Positions 26,051-33,275 of a stretch of DNA of 33,275 nt are shown here, piece after piece (position 1 is the first letter of the stretch; each line of letters opens with the position of its first letter). This stretch comes from Candidatus Nanopelagicaceae bacterium (lineage in GTDB: Bacteria; Actinomycetota; Actinomycetes; Nanopelagicales; Nanopelagicaceae), in contig VERH01000012.1 in the NCBI GenBank assembly GCA_018882735.1, forward strand, positions 1 to 33,275, given 5' to 3'. The notes beneath the pieces are model-generated. The model had not been told where the DNA came from and ran no database searches. It saw only the letters and a program-made list of their open reading frames with translations. Position numbers and translations under genes: made by a program.

Positions 26051-29000
26051 CTAAACAAGGCAGTCTGGGCCAAGTATTGACTTTAAATCTGCGCTTAGGC
26101 TTGGTGAAGCAGTAATTTTCAATCCGTCATCTAATCTAAAAGTCGTATCTTTTACGCCCCCTTCAATCCTTAGGTGCACTTCTCTAGTGCCAGGATGCGA
26201 ACGGAGAATCTCTTTCATCCGATCAACTAATGGCGGAGTGCAGCGTTCAGCTTCAACGCGAATTACAAATGGTCCGATTGGGGCTTGGTTTACATCTGGG
26301 ATTGAGAGATCGAGTGCTGTAAATCTAGGCGTCTCTTCGCGCTTATCAACTCGGCCACGAATTGCGACGATGCGATCCTCAATGAGATTTAGCGCGTGCT
26401 GTTGATATGAGTTAGAGAAGAAGAGGACATCAATCGCACCCTCAAGATCTTCTACAGTGACTATCGCCCAATTTGAGCCTTGTCGGCTAACTTTTCGCTG
26501 GACACTAGTTATCAGACCGGCAATTGTGAAGATACTTTCATGCGCGACTTGTTCATCATAAATTTGTGAGACTGGGACATCGCGAACGCTCCGCAATACA
26601 TGTTCGACTCCAAGTAACGGATGATCTGAGACGTATAGCCCCAGCATTTCGCGTTCATAAGAAAGTGCCAAGGACTTTTCCCATTCATCGGTTGGGATAT
26701 CCAATACAACTCCTGAAATCACTCCCTGTGATTCATTTCCACCAAACAAATCGAATTGTCCAATTGATTCTGCGCGCTTTGTTTCAGAAATCGCTTCGAT
26801 AGCCTCGAGGTGAACCGCCATCAATCCCTTTCGGGTATCTCCTAGTGAATCAAATGCGCCTGCCTTAATCAGTGATTCAATTGTCTTCTTATTACAGACA
26901 ACCGCATCAACCTTGGCTAAGAAGTCACCGAATGATGCGTACCGTCCTTTAGTACTTCTATTCCTCACGACAGAGGAAACAACATTCTCGCCAACATTGC
27001 GAATAGCTGCGAGACCGAAGCGGATATCTTTGCCGCGCGGCGTGTACTCCGAATCTGACTCATTTACATCGGGTGGAAGGACTTTGATTCCCATTCTGCG
27101 ACACTCATTAAGGTAGAGCGCAGACTTATCTTTATCATCCTTAACGCTTGATAAGAGGGCTGCCATGTACTCAGTTGGGTAATTCGCCTTTAGATACGCA
27201 GTCCAGAAAGAAACTACGCCATATCCCGCGCTATGAGCTCGATTGAATGCGTAATCAGAGAACGGAATTAGCGTCTTCCAAAGTTCTTCGATAGCCAAGT
27301 TAGAGAATCCGTTTTTCTTCATCCCCGCTTCGAAGTGAACGTATTCTTTATCTAGAATTTCTTTATTTTTCTTACCCATTGCCTTTCGCAATAAGTCCGC
27401 GCGGGCTAGTGAGAATCCTGCAACTTTCTGGGCGATTGCCATTACTTGTTCTTGATAGACAATCAATCCATAGGTGTCATCAAGGATCTCTTTGAGAGGT
27501 TCGGATAGCTCTGGATGAATTGGTTCAATCCGCTTACGTTTGTTCTTTCGGTCTGCATAATCATTATGAGCATTTACTCCCATCGGACCGGGGCGATAGA
27601 GAGCGATTACAGCAGATATATCCTCGAAAGAATCCGGGTTCATCGAGCGAAGTAGGGCTCGAATTGGGGCGCTATCAAGTTGGAATACGCCCAAAGTCTC
27701 TCCGCGCGCTAAGAGTTCAAATGTTTTCTTATCAGCTAGCTCTAACTCCTCTAGAACTACTCGTTCATTTCTATTCTTCTCAATATTTGATAAACAATCA
27801 TCGAGTACTGAGAGATTTCGCAGGCCTAGAAAATCCATCTTCAAGAGCCCTGTGGATTCACAAGCAATCATGTCGAATTGAGTTATTACCGCACCATCAG
27901 CTTCGCGTCGTTGGATTGGGATTACATCTAAGAGCGGATCGCGACTCAAGATGACGCCAGCGGCGTGCACGCTCCATTGGCGTTTAAGTCCTTCTAGGCC
28001 ACGGGCTGTGTCAACAATTGCTTTAGCTTCTTGGTCCTCTTCGTAAATATTGCGAAATTCCTGAGCTTCTTGGAATCGCTCATGGTTCTTATCGAATACC
28101 CCTCTTAACGAGATGTCCTTACCCATGATGGCTGGTGGAAGGGCTTTAGTTAAGCGGTCTCCGATTGCAAAGGGATAACCTAAAACTCTGCTGGCATCCT
28201 TTATGGATTGCTTGGACTTAATGGTGTTGTAGGTGATGATCTGGGCAACTCGATCTTCGCCATATTTATCAATCGCATAGCGGATCATCTCGCCGCGCCT
28301 TCTTTCATCGAAATCTAGATCAATATCGGGCATCGAAATTCGATCTGGATTTAAGAAGCGCTCAAAGAGCAGGCCATGCTTTATTGGATCAAGGGCGGTG
28401 ATTCCCAGGCAATAAGAGACCAAGGATCCCGCTGCCGAACCGCGACCCGGCCCAACGCGAATGCCGACAGATTTTGCATGGGCGACTAGATCGGCAACTA
28501 CTAAGAAGTAGCCGGCAAAACCCATCTTGGTCATAACGCCAAGTTCATAATCAAGTCGATCTTGATGTTCTTTATCTGCTCCTTCTGGAAACTTCTTCGA
28601 GAGTCCAAGCTGGGCTTGTTTTACCAACCAAGAGTTTTCGTCTTCGCCCTCGGGGACTGGGAATTTTGGAAGCAGATTCTCATTTTCGCGCAACGTTACA
28701 TTGCATCGTTCGGCTATCAATAGCGTGTTATCGCAAGCCTCTTCTAAGTCTTTGAAGAGATGGCGCATCGTAGCGGCGTCCTTCAAGTAAAACTCTTCAC
28801 TGTCAAACTTGAATCGCTTTGGATCAGAGAGAGTGGTTCCTGATTGGACAGCGAGAAGTGCAGCGTGATGCTTTGCATCTTCGGCAAAGGTGTAGTGAAG
28901 ATCGTTTGTGGCCAGAAGTGGCAATCCCAAATCTTTCGCAAGGCGAAGCAGATCGGATTTAACTCGATTTTCAATCTCAAGGTCATGATCCATTAGCTCG

Positions 29001-29554
29001 ATATAGAAATTATCTGGGCCAAAGATCTCGCGATATGTGGCGGCAGCGCTCCGTGCCTCTTCGTAAGCGCCCATTCGAAGTCGAGTCTGGATCTCTCCTG
29101 CGACGCATCCTGAGGTAGCAATTAGTCCTGATGAATACTTTGTAAGTAGCTCTTTATCCATTCTTGGTTTGTAATAAAAACCTTCGAGTGAAGCGAGCGA
29201 TGCCAACTTAAATAAATTAGAGAGTCCTTCATTATTCTCAGCAAGAATTGTCATGTGAGTGTAGGCGCCACCGGCTGAGACATCATCTTCGCCGCCCTCA
29301 GCCCACTTCACGCGCCGTTTATCTAGGCGAGATTCCGGCGCTACATATGCCTCAATTCCAATAATTGGTTTTACTCCCACGGCTTTCATGCTCTTATAGA
29401 AGTCAAAGGCGCCAAAGACATGGCCATGGTCGGTGATAGCAATGGCGGGGCTACCTTGACGAGCTACTTCTTGGGCAAGTTGATCTATTCGCGCGGCGCC
29501 ATCGAGCATGGAGTACTCGGTATGTACATGAAGGTGTACGAAGTCCTTGCTCAC
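26051..29554 (-). CDS. dnaE: DNA polymerase III alpha subunit (DnaE1 type)
   Basis: 1167-residue replicative polymerase. The N-terminal PHP domain keeps all nine metal ligands I would expect: FVHLHVHTEYSMLDG (His, His, Asp), ITDHGH, GIEAY, AYTHMT, TSGC and ATNDLHY. The polymerase centre is PDIDLDFDE with Asp410 and Asp412, preceded by GPGRGSAAGSLVSYCLGI. A tandem HhH region and a C-terminal OB fold (FTIAGLITSVQRKVSRQGSNW) follow. Intact PHP ligands suggest active 3'-5' proofreading, as known for mycobacterial DnaE1. The start is GTG at 29554; TAATCT (29568-29563) lies 8 nt upstream and there is no close SD, so this may also be leaderless. Confidence 0.97.
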   Translation of the reverse strand: MSKDFVHLHVHTEYSMLDGAARIDQLAQEVARQGSPAIAITDHGHVFGAFDFYKSMKAVGVKPIIGIEAYVAPESRLDKRRVKWAEGGEDDVSAGGAYTHMTILAENNEGLSNLFKLASLASLEGFYYKPRMDKELLTKYSSGLIATSGCVAGEIQTRLRMGAYEEARSAAATYREIFGPDNFYIELMDHDLEIENRVKSDLLRLAKDLGLPLLATNDLHYTFAEDAKHHAALLAVQSGTTLSDPKRFKFDSEEFYLKDAATMRHLFKDLEEACDNTLLIAERCNVTLRENENLLPKFPVPEGEDENSWLVKQAQLGLSKKFPEGADKEHQDRLDYELGVMTKMGFAGYFLVVADLVAHAKSVGIRVGPGRGSAAGSLVSYCLGITALDPIKHGLLFERFLNPDRISMPDIDLDFDERRRGEMIRYAIDKYGEDRVAQIITYNTIKSKQSIKDASRVLGYPFAIGDRLTKALPPAIMGKDISLRGVFDKNHERFQEAQEFRNIYEEDQEAKAIVDTARGLEGLKRQWSVHAAGVILSRDPLLDVIPIQRREADGAVITQFDMIACESTGLLKMDFLGLRNLSVLDDCLSNIEKNRNERVVLEELELADKKTFELLARGETLGVFQLDSAPIRALLRSMNPDSFEDISAVIALYRPGPMGVNAHNDYADRKNKRKRIEPIHPELSEPLKEILDDTYGLIVYQEQVMAIAQKVAGFSLARADLLRKAMGKKNKEILDKEYVHFEAGMKKNGFSNLAIEELWKTLIPFSDYAFNRAHSAGYGVVSFWTAYLKANYPTEYMAALLSSVKDDKDKSALYLNECRRMGIKVLPPDVNESDSEYTPRGKDIRFGLAAIRNVGENVVSSVVRNRSTKGRYASFGDFLAKVDAVVCNKKTIESLIKAGAFDSLGDTRKGLMAVHLEAIEAISETKRAESIGQFDLFGGNESQGVISGVVLDIPTDEWEKSLALSYEREMLGLYVSDHPLLGVEHVLRSVRDVPVSQIYDEQVAHESIFTIAGLITSVQRKVSRQGSNWAIVTVEDLEGAIDVLFFSNSYQQHALNLIEDRIVAIRGRVDKREETPRFTALDLSIPDVNQAPIGPFVIRVEAERCTPPLVDRMKEILRSHPGTREVHLRIEGGVKDTTFRLDDGLKITASPSLSADLKSILGPDCLV

Positions 29555-29591
29555 GGGCGGTGAGATTACTCCCCTGATATGACTAACGGGG

Positions 29592-30527
29592 TTAAGACTC
29601 TGAGCCGAGCAAAGTCAAGGCGTGTTTCAGGTCCAGGGGATATTCACTTGTAAGCGTGATCCGCTCCCCGCTAGAAGGTTGATCAAAGGAGAGTTCAATC
29701 GCGTGTAACCAAGGTCTCTTCAATTCAAGTCGCGCTGCTAAAACTGGATCGGCACCATATGCAAGATCTCCTACGAGTGGATGGCGCAGCGCGCTGAAGT
29801 GAACTCGAATCTGATGAGTTCTTCCAGTCTCTAGCTCAACTTTTAGAAGCGTTGCACCAGGCAAGAGTTCAATCAATGAGAAGTGGGTGACGCTCGGTTT
29901 TCCATCTGCGACAACAGCAAATCGATAATCCTCTTTAGGGTGTCTGCCGATTGGTGCGTCAATAGTTCCTTCTGTTGGCTCCATATGCCCTTGAACTAAG
30001 GCGTGATAAACCTTCGAGACGCTTCTCGATCTAAATTGATTCTTCAAGGAAATGTAAGAGTCTTCGTGCTTGGCGACCACCATTAATCCAGTAGTTCCAA
30101 CATCAAGTCTTTGCACAATTCCTTTTCGCTCTTCTGCTCCAGATGTTGAAATTGGGTAACCACGTGAAAGCAGATCACCTAAGACTGTTGGACCTTGCCA
30201 GCCGGGACTTGGATGAGCTGCAACGCCTACAGGTTTATTAATTACAACAACATCTGCGTCGTCATAGACCACATCTAGTTCGTCACTTACTACTCGAGTG
30301 AAATCAAGCGGATCGATTTCGGCAGGGAGTAAAACTTGAAGGCGATCCCCAGCTTTAACCCGATCAGACTTTGCTAATGGTTTCTTTCCTTGCAATACAT
30401 CGCCGGCATTTAAAAGATCTGCTACTGCACTTCTAGATAATCCCAGCAACCCAGTAAGGGCCACATCCACCCGCTCACCCTCCAGGGTTTCATCTATGAG
30501 CAATAGCCGCTTCTCTCTCGCTGTCAT
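29592..30527 (-). CDS. rluD: RluD-family large-ribosomal-RNA pseudouridine synthase
   Basis: 311 residues: an N-terminal S4 RNA-binding domain (about 16-75, ERVDVALTGLLGLSRSAVADLLNAGDV) and an RluA/RluD catalytic domain. The catalytic Asp142 lies in VQRLDVGTTGLMVVAK, a slight variant of HRLDxxTSG. INKPVGVAAHPSPG and ETGRTHQIRVHFSALRHPLVGD are the other family blocks. Likely modifies 23S rRNA helix 69, but the exact uridines cannot be told from sequence. The ATG overlaps the lspA stop by 4 nt, an association common in many bacteria. Confidence 0.93.
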   Translation of the reverse strand: MTAREKRLLLIDETLEGERVDVALTGLLGLSRSAVADLLNAGDVLQGKKPLAKSDRVKAGDRLQVLLPAEIDPLDFTRVVSDELDVVYDDADVVVINKPVGVAAHPSPGWQGPTVLGDLLSRGYPISTSGAEERKGIVQRLDVGTTGLMVVAKHEDSYISLKNQFRSRSVSKVYHALVQGHMEPTEGTIDAPIGRHPKEDYRFAVVADGKPSVTHFSLIELLPGATLLKVELETGRTHQIRVHFSALRHPLVGDLAYGADPVLAARLELKRPWLHAIELSFDQPSSGERITLTSEYPLDLKHALTLLGSES

Positions 30528-31063
30528 TTTGAACCATCCAACGGGCCGTCTTTTGAGCCCTTGGGTTGAATATTTCGCATCGTCAAAATCGTCATGGCAA
30601 TACCAGCACAGACAATCGCGCTATCGGCGATATTAAAAGTGGGCCAATTCGGCAGCACGATCCAATCAATGACTTCGCCACGCCAGACTCCGGGCGGTCT
30701 AACCGCTCGATCGTAAAGATTGCCCACCACTCCACCTAGAAGTCCACCGAGAGCAGCGCCCCAGAGAGGATTGGTGAGATTGCGCATGTAGAAAATGATG
30801 AAGCCAACGACCGCTAATTTTAGTGAAGAAAGAAGTAATGTGGCATCAGTAAATAGACTAAATGCCGCACCAGAGTTTGTTGAGTAACTAAGTTTCAAGA
30901 AATCACCAATTACTCTTACTGGTTCACGATATTGAAGATAGGACTCGGCCCAATTCTTGGAAGCTAGATCCAGAGCAAATATTGAAATCGCAATTGAGAT
31001 GAATAGTCGTCGCGCGCGCTCAGCACGGGACGACTTCAGCGGCGCTCTTCCTTCTGTTTGCAT
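30524..31063 (-). CDS. lspA: Lipoprotein signal peptidase II
   Basis: 179-residue membrane aspartyl protease that cuts prolipoprotein signal peptides after Lgt has lipidated the Cys. The catalytic Asp pair is in GNLYDRAVRPPG and TFNIADSAIVCAG, and four hydrophobic helices are visible (about 20-36, 69-86, 95-113, 145-165). The N-terminus has a 20-residue hydrophilic extension. ATG at 31063 overlaps the end of the DksA-like gene by 28 nt; no other standard start exists before the first helix. An SD-like AAGGAAGAG lies after this ATG, near an in-frame CTG, so a shorter start cannot be fully excluded. Confidence 0.94.
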   Translation of the reverse strand: MQTEGRAPLKSSRAERARRLFISIAISIFALDLASKNWAESYLQYREPVRVIGDFLKLSYSTNSGAAFSLFTDATLLLSSLKLAVVGFIIFYMRNLTNPLWGAALGGLLGGVVGNLYDRAVRPPGVWRGEVIDWIVLPNWPTFNIADSAIVCAGIAMTILTMRNIQPKGSKDGPLDGSK

Positions 31064-31878
31064 AACATGCAGAGCGTTGCGCGCGGGAATACTTGGAGCC
31101 TTGCCTTACCAATTGGATTCCCACAATCCTCACATCGACCATAAGTCTTAGTGTCGATACGTTCTAATGCGCGCTCGGTCTGTAGGACCATATCGCGGGC
31201 GTTGTAAACAAGAGACATCTCATGTTCGCGTTCAAAGGTCTTAGCCCCAGCATCTGCTTGATCATCACCGGCGCCAACGCCTGAAGCTTCAATTAGCGCA
31301 TTCATCTCGCTCTCTACCTCAGCTAACTCTTTCTTTAGCCGAATTAGATCCTTGGCAAGCTCGCTTCGAATTGATTTCAACTCTGTTGCGGTCCAATTTT
31401 CAGCTCCCTCGTCAACAATTAGCGGAGGAGGCGCGGCCTTGATTGGCTTAAGCGGCGCAGCTTTCTTTCCTGGCTTAGGTTTGCGAATAGGTGGCGGAAG
31501 AACCAGTCGCTTCTCTTCAACGACCACCACATCACTAGCCTCTATTTCTGGCTTATAAACGGAAATGGTCGTGGCGCCTTTCGCGGTGCTACTTGTTAGC
31601 GCTGTCTTATGTTGACCTTTGATGATTTCTGCTTGTGGCTTCTTTGGTGGAAATTTCTTAGCCAGAGTTGGCTTAACTGGCGCTTTCTTGGCTGGAGCTT
31701 TTTTGGCTGGCGCTTTCTTGACTGGCGCTTTCTTGACTGGAACTCTTTTGGCGGGAGCTTTTTTGGCTGGCGCTTTCTTAACCGCTTTCTTCGCAGGGCT
31801 CTTCTTTGGAGCGACCTTTTTGGCAGGAGCTTTCTTAAATTTAGCTACCGCTTTTGCTAGTTTCTTCTTTATCGCCAC
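31036..31878 (-). CDS. TraR/DksA-family zinc-finger protein with a long Lys/Ala/Pro tail
   Basis: 280 residues in three parts. Residues 1-80 are a low-complexity, strongly basic tail of KKAPAKK-type repeats like a histone H1 tail. The middle (about 165-235) is helical coiled coil (ELKSIRSELAKDLIRLKKELAEVESEM) with an acidic GDDQADAGA turn resembling the DksA tip. The C-terminus is a four-Cys zinc finger, Cys249-x2-Cys252 and Cys270-x2-Cys273, of the DksA/TraR type. E. coli DksA binds the RNA polymerase secondary channel; the tail suggests additional nucleic-acid binding. It starts at GTG 31878 with no clear SD, divergent from ileS. Role in transcription or nucleoid structure is inferred. Confidence 0.85.
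   Translation of the reverse strand: MAIKKKLAKAVAKFKKAPAKKVAPKKSPAKKAVKKAPAKKAPAKRVPVKKAPVKKAPAKKAPAKKAPVKPTLAKKFPPKKPQAEIIKGQHKTALTSSTAKGATTISVYKPEIEASDVVVVEEKRLVLPPPIRKPKPGKKAAPLKPIKAAPPPLIVDEGAENWTATELKSIRSELAKDLIRLKKELAEVESEMNALIEASGVGAGDDQADAGAKTFEREHEMSLVYNARDMVLQTERALERIDTKTYGRCEDCGNPIGKARLQVFPRATLCMLCKQKEERR
31645..31870 (-). repeat. Degenerate tandem codon repeats encoding the basic tail
   Basis: The 5' third of the DksA-like gene is built of imperfect 15-18 bp repeats such as GCGCTTTCTTGACTGGC (plus-strand view) encoding Lys-Lys-Ala-Pro units. These produce long antisense open frames with no coding value. Copy number is likely to vary between relatives through slippage. Confidence 0.75.
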
Positions 31879-31935
31879 AGCGCCGAAGGCTAGGGGTTAT
31901 TAGGTTCAAATGCCACTCGCCACCGTTCGATGGGC

Positions 31936-31941
31936 TAAAAT
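31936..31941 (+). promoter_or_regulatory. Possible -10 element of the ileS leader promoter
   Basis: TAAAAT lies 36 nt before the first base of Stem I of the T-box, which would start the RNA near 31948 and leave about 30 nt before Stem I. No good -35 is visible at 16-18 bp. The remaining 31879-31935 between the divergent genes holds nothing else I can support. Confidence 0.3.
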
Positions 31942-31977
31942 TCGCTCTGTCGCAAGACCCCTTGTAAAAAATCGCAA

Positions 31978-32157
31978 CGACTGGGCTATCACCCAAGAGC
32001 GAGTCGAAAGAAATGAGCCAACTGGCTCACGTAGAACCGACAACAAGGTCACGAAGATATCTACCAATATCGGTGGATAAGGCGGGTGGTACCGCGGTCA
32101 AAAGATCGCCCCTCCAATTATGAATTTAGTCAGATTGGCTAATTCGATTGGAAAGGG
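31978..32157 (+). promoter_or_regulatory. Ile T-box riboswitch, translational type with ultrashort Stem I
   Basis: Stem I is CGACT (31978-31982) with AGTCG (32002-32006), capped by GGG/CCC and loop CTATCA holding the specifier ATC (31988-31990). A GAGCC/GGCTC hairpin in the Stem II region follows. The T-box core GGGTGGTACCGCGG is at 32084-32097: helix GGG/CCC (32084-32086 with 32110-32112), bulge TGGTACC whose TGGT can pair with an ACCA tRNA end, and helix GCGGTC/GATCGC. The alternative helix pairs 32110-32118 with 32147-32157 (9 bp, AA bulge) and buries the ileS SD. Uncharged tRNA-Ile should free the SD. No U-tract, so control is translational. Confidence 0.93.
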
Positions 32158-33275
32158 ATGATCATTTCAAAGTCACCTTATGAGGCACTTAGCCCTCAAA
32201 TTGATCTCCCAAAAGTTGAGCGAGAGATTCTCTCCTTCTGGAGTACACAAGAAATATTTCACAAGAGCCTAAGCCAACGCGCTGGCGGTGAATCATGGAC
32301 TTTTTTTGAAGGCCCTCCGACCGCAAATGGAATGCCTGGAACTCACCACATCGAAGCGCGGGTATTTAAAGATGTATTTCCTCGCTATCACACGATGAAG
32401 GGTAAACATGTAATCCGAAAAGCAGGTTGGGATTGCCACGGTCTTCCTGTGGAGATTGCTGTTGAAAAGGAGTTAGGTTTTTCAGGTAAAGGCGATATTG
32501 AGAAATTTGGAATAGATAAATTCAATGACAAGTGTCGTGAATCAGTCCAGCGACATGTAAATGCATTTACCGAAATGACTGAGCGAATGGGCTTCTGGGT
32601 AGATTTCGATGAGGCTTATTGGACTATGTCAGATGAGTACATCGAGAGCGTCTGGTGGTCGCTTGCTCAAATTCACAAGAAGGGGTTACTGGTCCAAGAC
32701 CATCGCGTTGCTCCATATTGCCCGCGATGCGGCACCGGCCTTTCTGATCACGAGTTAGCCCAAGGCTATGAGACCGTTACAGATCCCTCTGTATATGTTC
32801 GATTCCCAATCACAAGCGGGGAACTCGCTGAGCTAAATGCAAGTCTTCTTATCTGGACAACGACTCCGTGGACACTAGTCTCGAACACGGCGGCCGCAGT
32901 TAATCCAGACGTCACTTACTTGGTAGTGAGAACTGCTGGCGAAGAAAAACAGGAAGTGCTGGTCGTTGCCGAGCCTCTTGCCGAGAAAGTAGCGCCCGGC
33001 TTTACTGAACTTAAACGAATATCCGGTAAAGATCTAGAGCGGGTTAAATATCAGCGCCCCTTCGCTTTAGTTGATATCCCAGATGCCCACTTTGTGGTTT
33101 TAGCCGACTACGTGACTACTGAAGATGGAACCGGTCTAGTTCATCAAGCACCTGCATTTGGCGCCGATGACTTGGCGACTTGTAAACGTTATGAGTTGCC
33201 CATCGTAAATCCCGTAGCCCCAAATGGGCACTTCCTAGAAGATGTGGATTTAGTAGGTGGCAAGTTCTTCAAAGA
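32158..33275 (+). CDS. ileS: Isoleucyl-tRNA synthetase, type 2 (5' part; runs off the window)
   Basis: 372 complete codons from ATG 32158 remain open at the window end; full IleRS2 proteins have roughly 1040 residues. It charges tRNA-Ile in the cytoplasm. Conserved blocks: FFEGPPTANGMPG, then GTHH at residues 61-64 where most class I synthetases have HIGH, RKAGWDCHGLPVEIAVEKELG, the zinc-type PYCPRCGTGLSDHE, and the editing (CP1) domain start WTTTPWTLVSNTAAAV. These match actinobacterial (eukaryote-like) IleRS2. An in-frame TAA at 32140 and the SD at 32150-32157 fix the start, though the SD abuts the ATG unusually closely. Translation is expected to be controlled by the T-box upstream. Confidence 0.95.
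   Translation, partial: MIISKSPYEALSPQIDLPKVEREILSFWSTQEIFHKSLSQRAGGESWTFFEGPPTANGMPGTHHIEARVFKDVFPRYHTMKGKHVIRKAGWDCHGLPVEIAVEKELGFSGKGDIEKFGIDKFNDKCRESVQRHVNAFTEMTERMGFWVDFDEAYWTMSDEYIESVWWSLAQIHKKGLLVQDHRVAPYCPRCGTGLSDHELAQGYETVTDPSVYVRFPITSGELAELNASLLIWTTTPWTLVSNTAAAVNPDVTYLVVRTAGEEKQEVLVVAEPLAEKVAPGFTELKRISGKDLERVKYQRPFALVDIPDAHFVVLADYVTTEDGTGLVHQAPAFGADDLATCKRYELPIVNPVAPNGHFLEDVDLVGGKFFK

Noticed and set aside
31609-31903. Two long plus-strand open frames opposite the DksA-like gene (Phe/Trp-rich and Gly/Ala/Phe-rich)
   Set aside because: They are antisense readings of the KKAPAKK codon repeats, have no SD or family motif, and end at the GTG start of the real gene.

Overview
The window reads as a stretch of actinobacterial core chromosome of moderate GC (judged by eye, not computed). 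Four things point to Actinobacteria: (i) the gene order ileS - dksA-like - lspA - rluD - dnaE - his - trp - lgt - pyk - pdtaR - liv - polA, which from memory resembles Streptomyces and, with insertions, Mycobacterium; (ii) the bifunctional his/trp isomerase PriA in place of HisA plus TrpF; (iii) an ileS T-box with an ultrashort Stem I built for translational control; (iv) an ANTAR regulator of the PdtaR type. Moderate GC, very tight packing and several apparently leaderless promoters suggest a streamlined lineage, for example freshwater acI/Nanopelagicales. That placement is inference.

Layout: 1-129 is the 5' end of polA (minus), divergent from a small hotdog thioesterase gene (168-575, plus). 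580-5372 is a branched-chain/polar amino-acid ABC transporter, livK-livH-livM-livG-livF (minus), with its own promoter, a structured livK/livH junction and a set of 11-bp tandem repeats in front of livH. 5507-7625 holds pyk, a tRNA with anticodon CAA, and pdtaR, so close together that they are probably one transcript closed by an intrinsic terminator. 7664-16063 holds gltBD (glutamate synthase), a VIT/CCC1 metal transporter, lgt and a DsbA-like thiol oxidoreductase. 16141-25986 is an unbroken his-trp block: hisD, C, B, H, priA, F, I, then trpE, C, B, A. Further upstream on the minus strand are dnaE, rluD, lspA and a lysine-rich DksA/TraR-like protein. Divergent from these is the T-box leader and the 5' end of ileS (plus), cut by the window end.

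How they work together: the central part makes histidine and tryptophan from PRPP and chorismate-derived precursors, with PriA serving both pathways. gltBD supplies glutamate, Liv imports amino acids, and the T-box senses isoleucine charging. lgt and lspA are two successive steps of lipoprotein maturation. hisG, hisE, trpD and trpG are not in this window.

I found no phage, insertion sequence, CRISPR or defence system and no clearly new multi-gene system. No stretch over 300 bases lacks a gene. The most interesting signals are small: a short-variable-arm tRNA with a CAA anticodon that directly abuts the pdtaR start codon, tandem 11-mers before livH echoed in the livK promoter, a T-box whose competing helices can be drawn base by base, an IleRS with GTHH in place of HIGH, and back-to-back leaderless promoters at polA.
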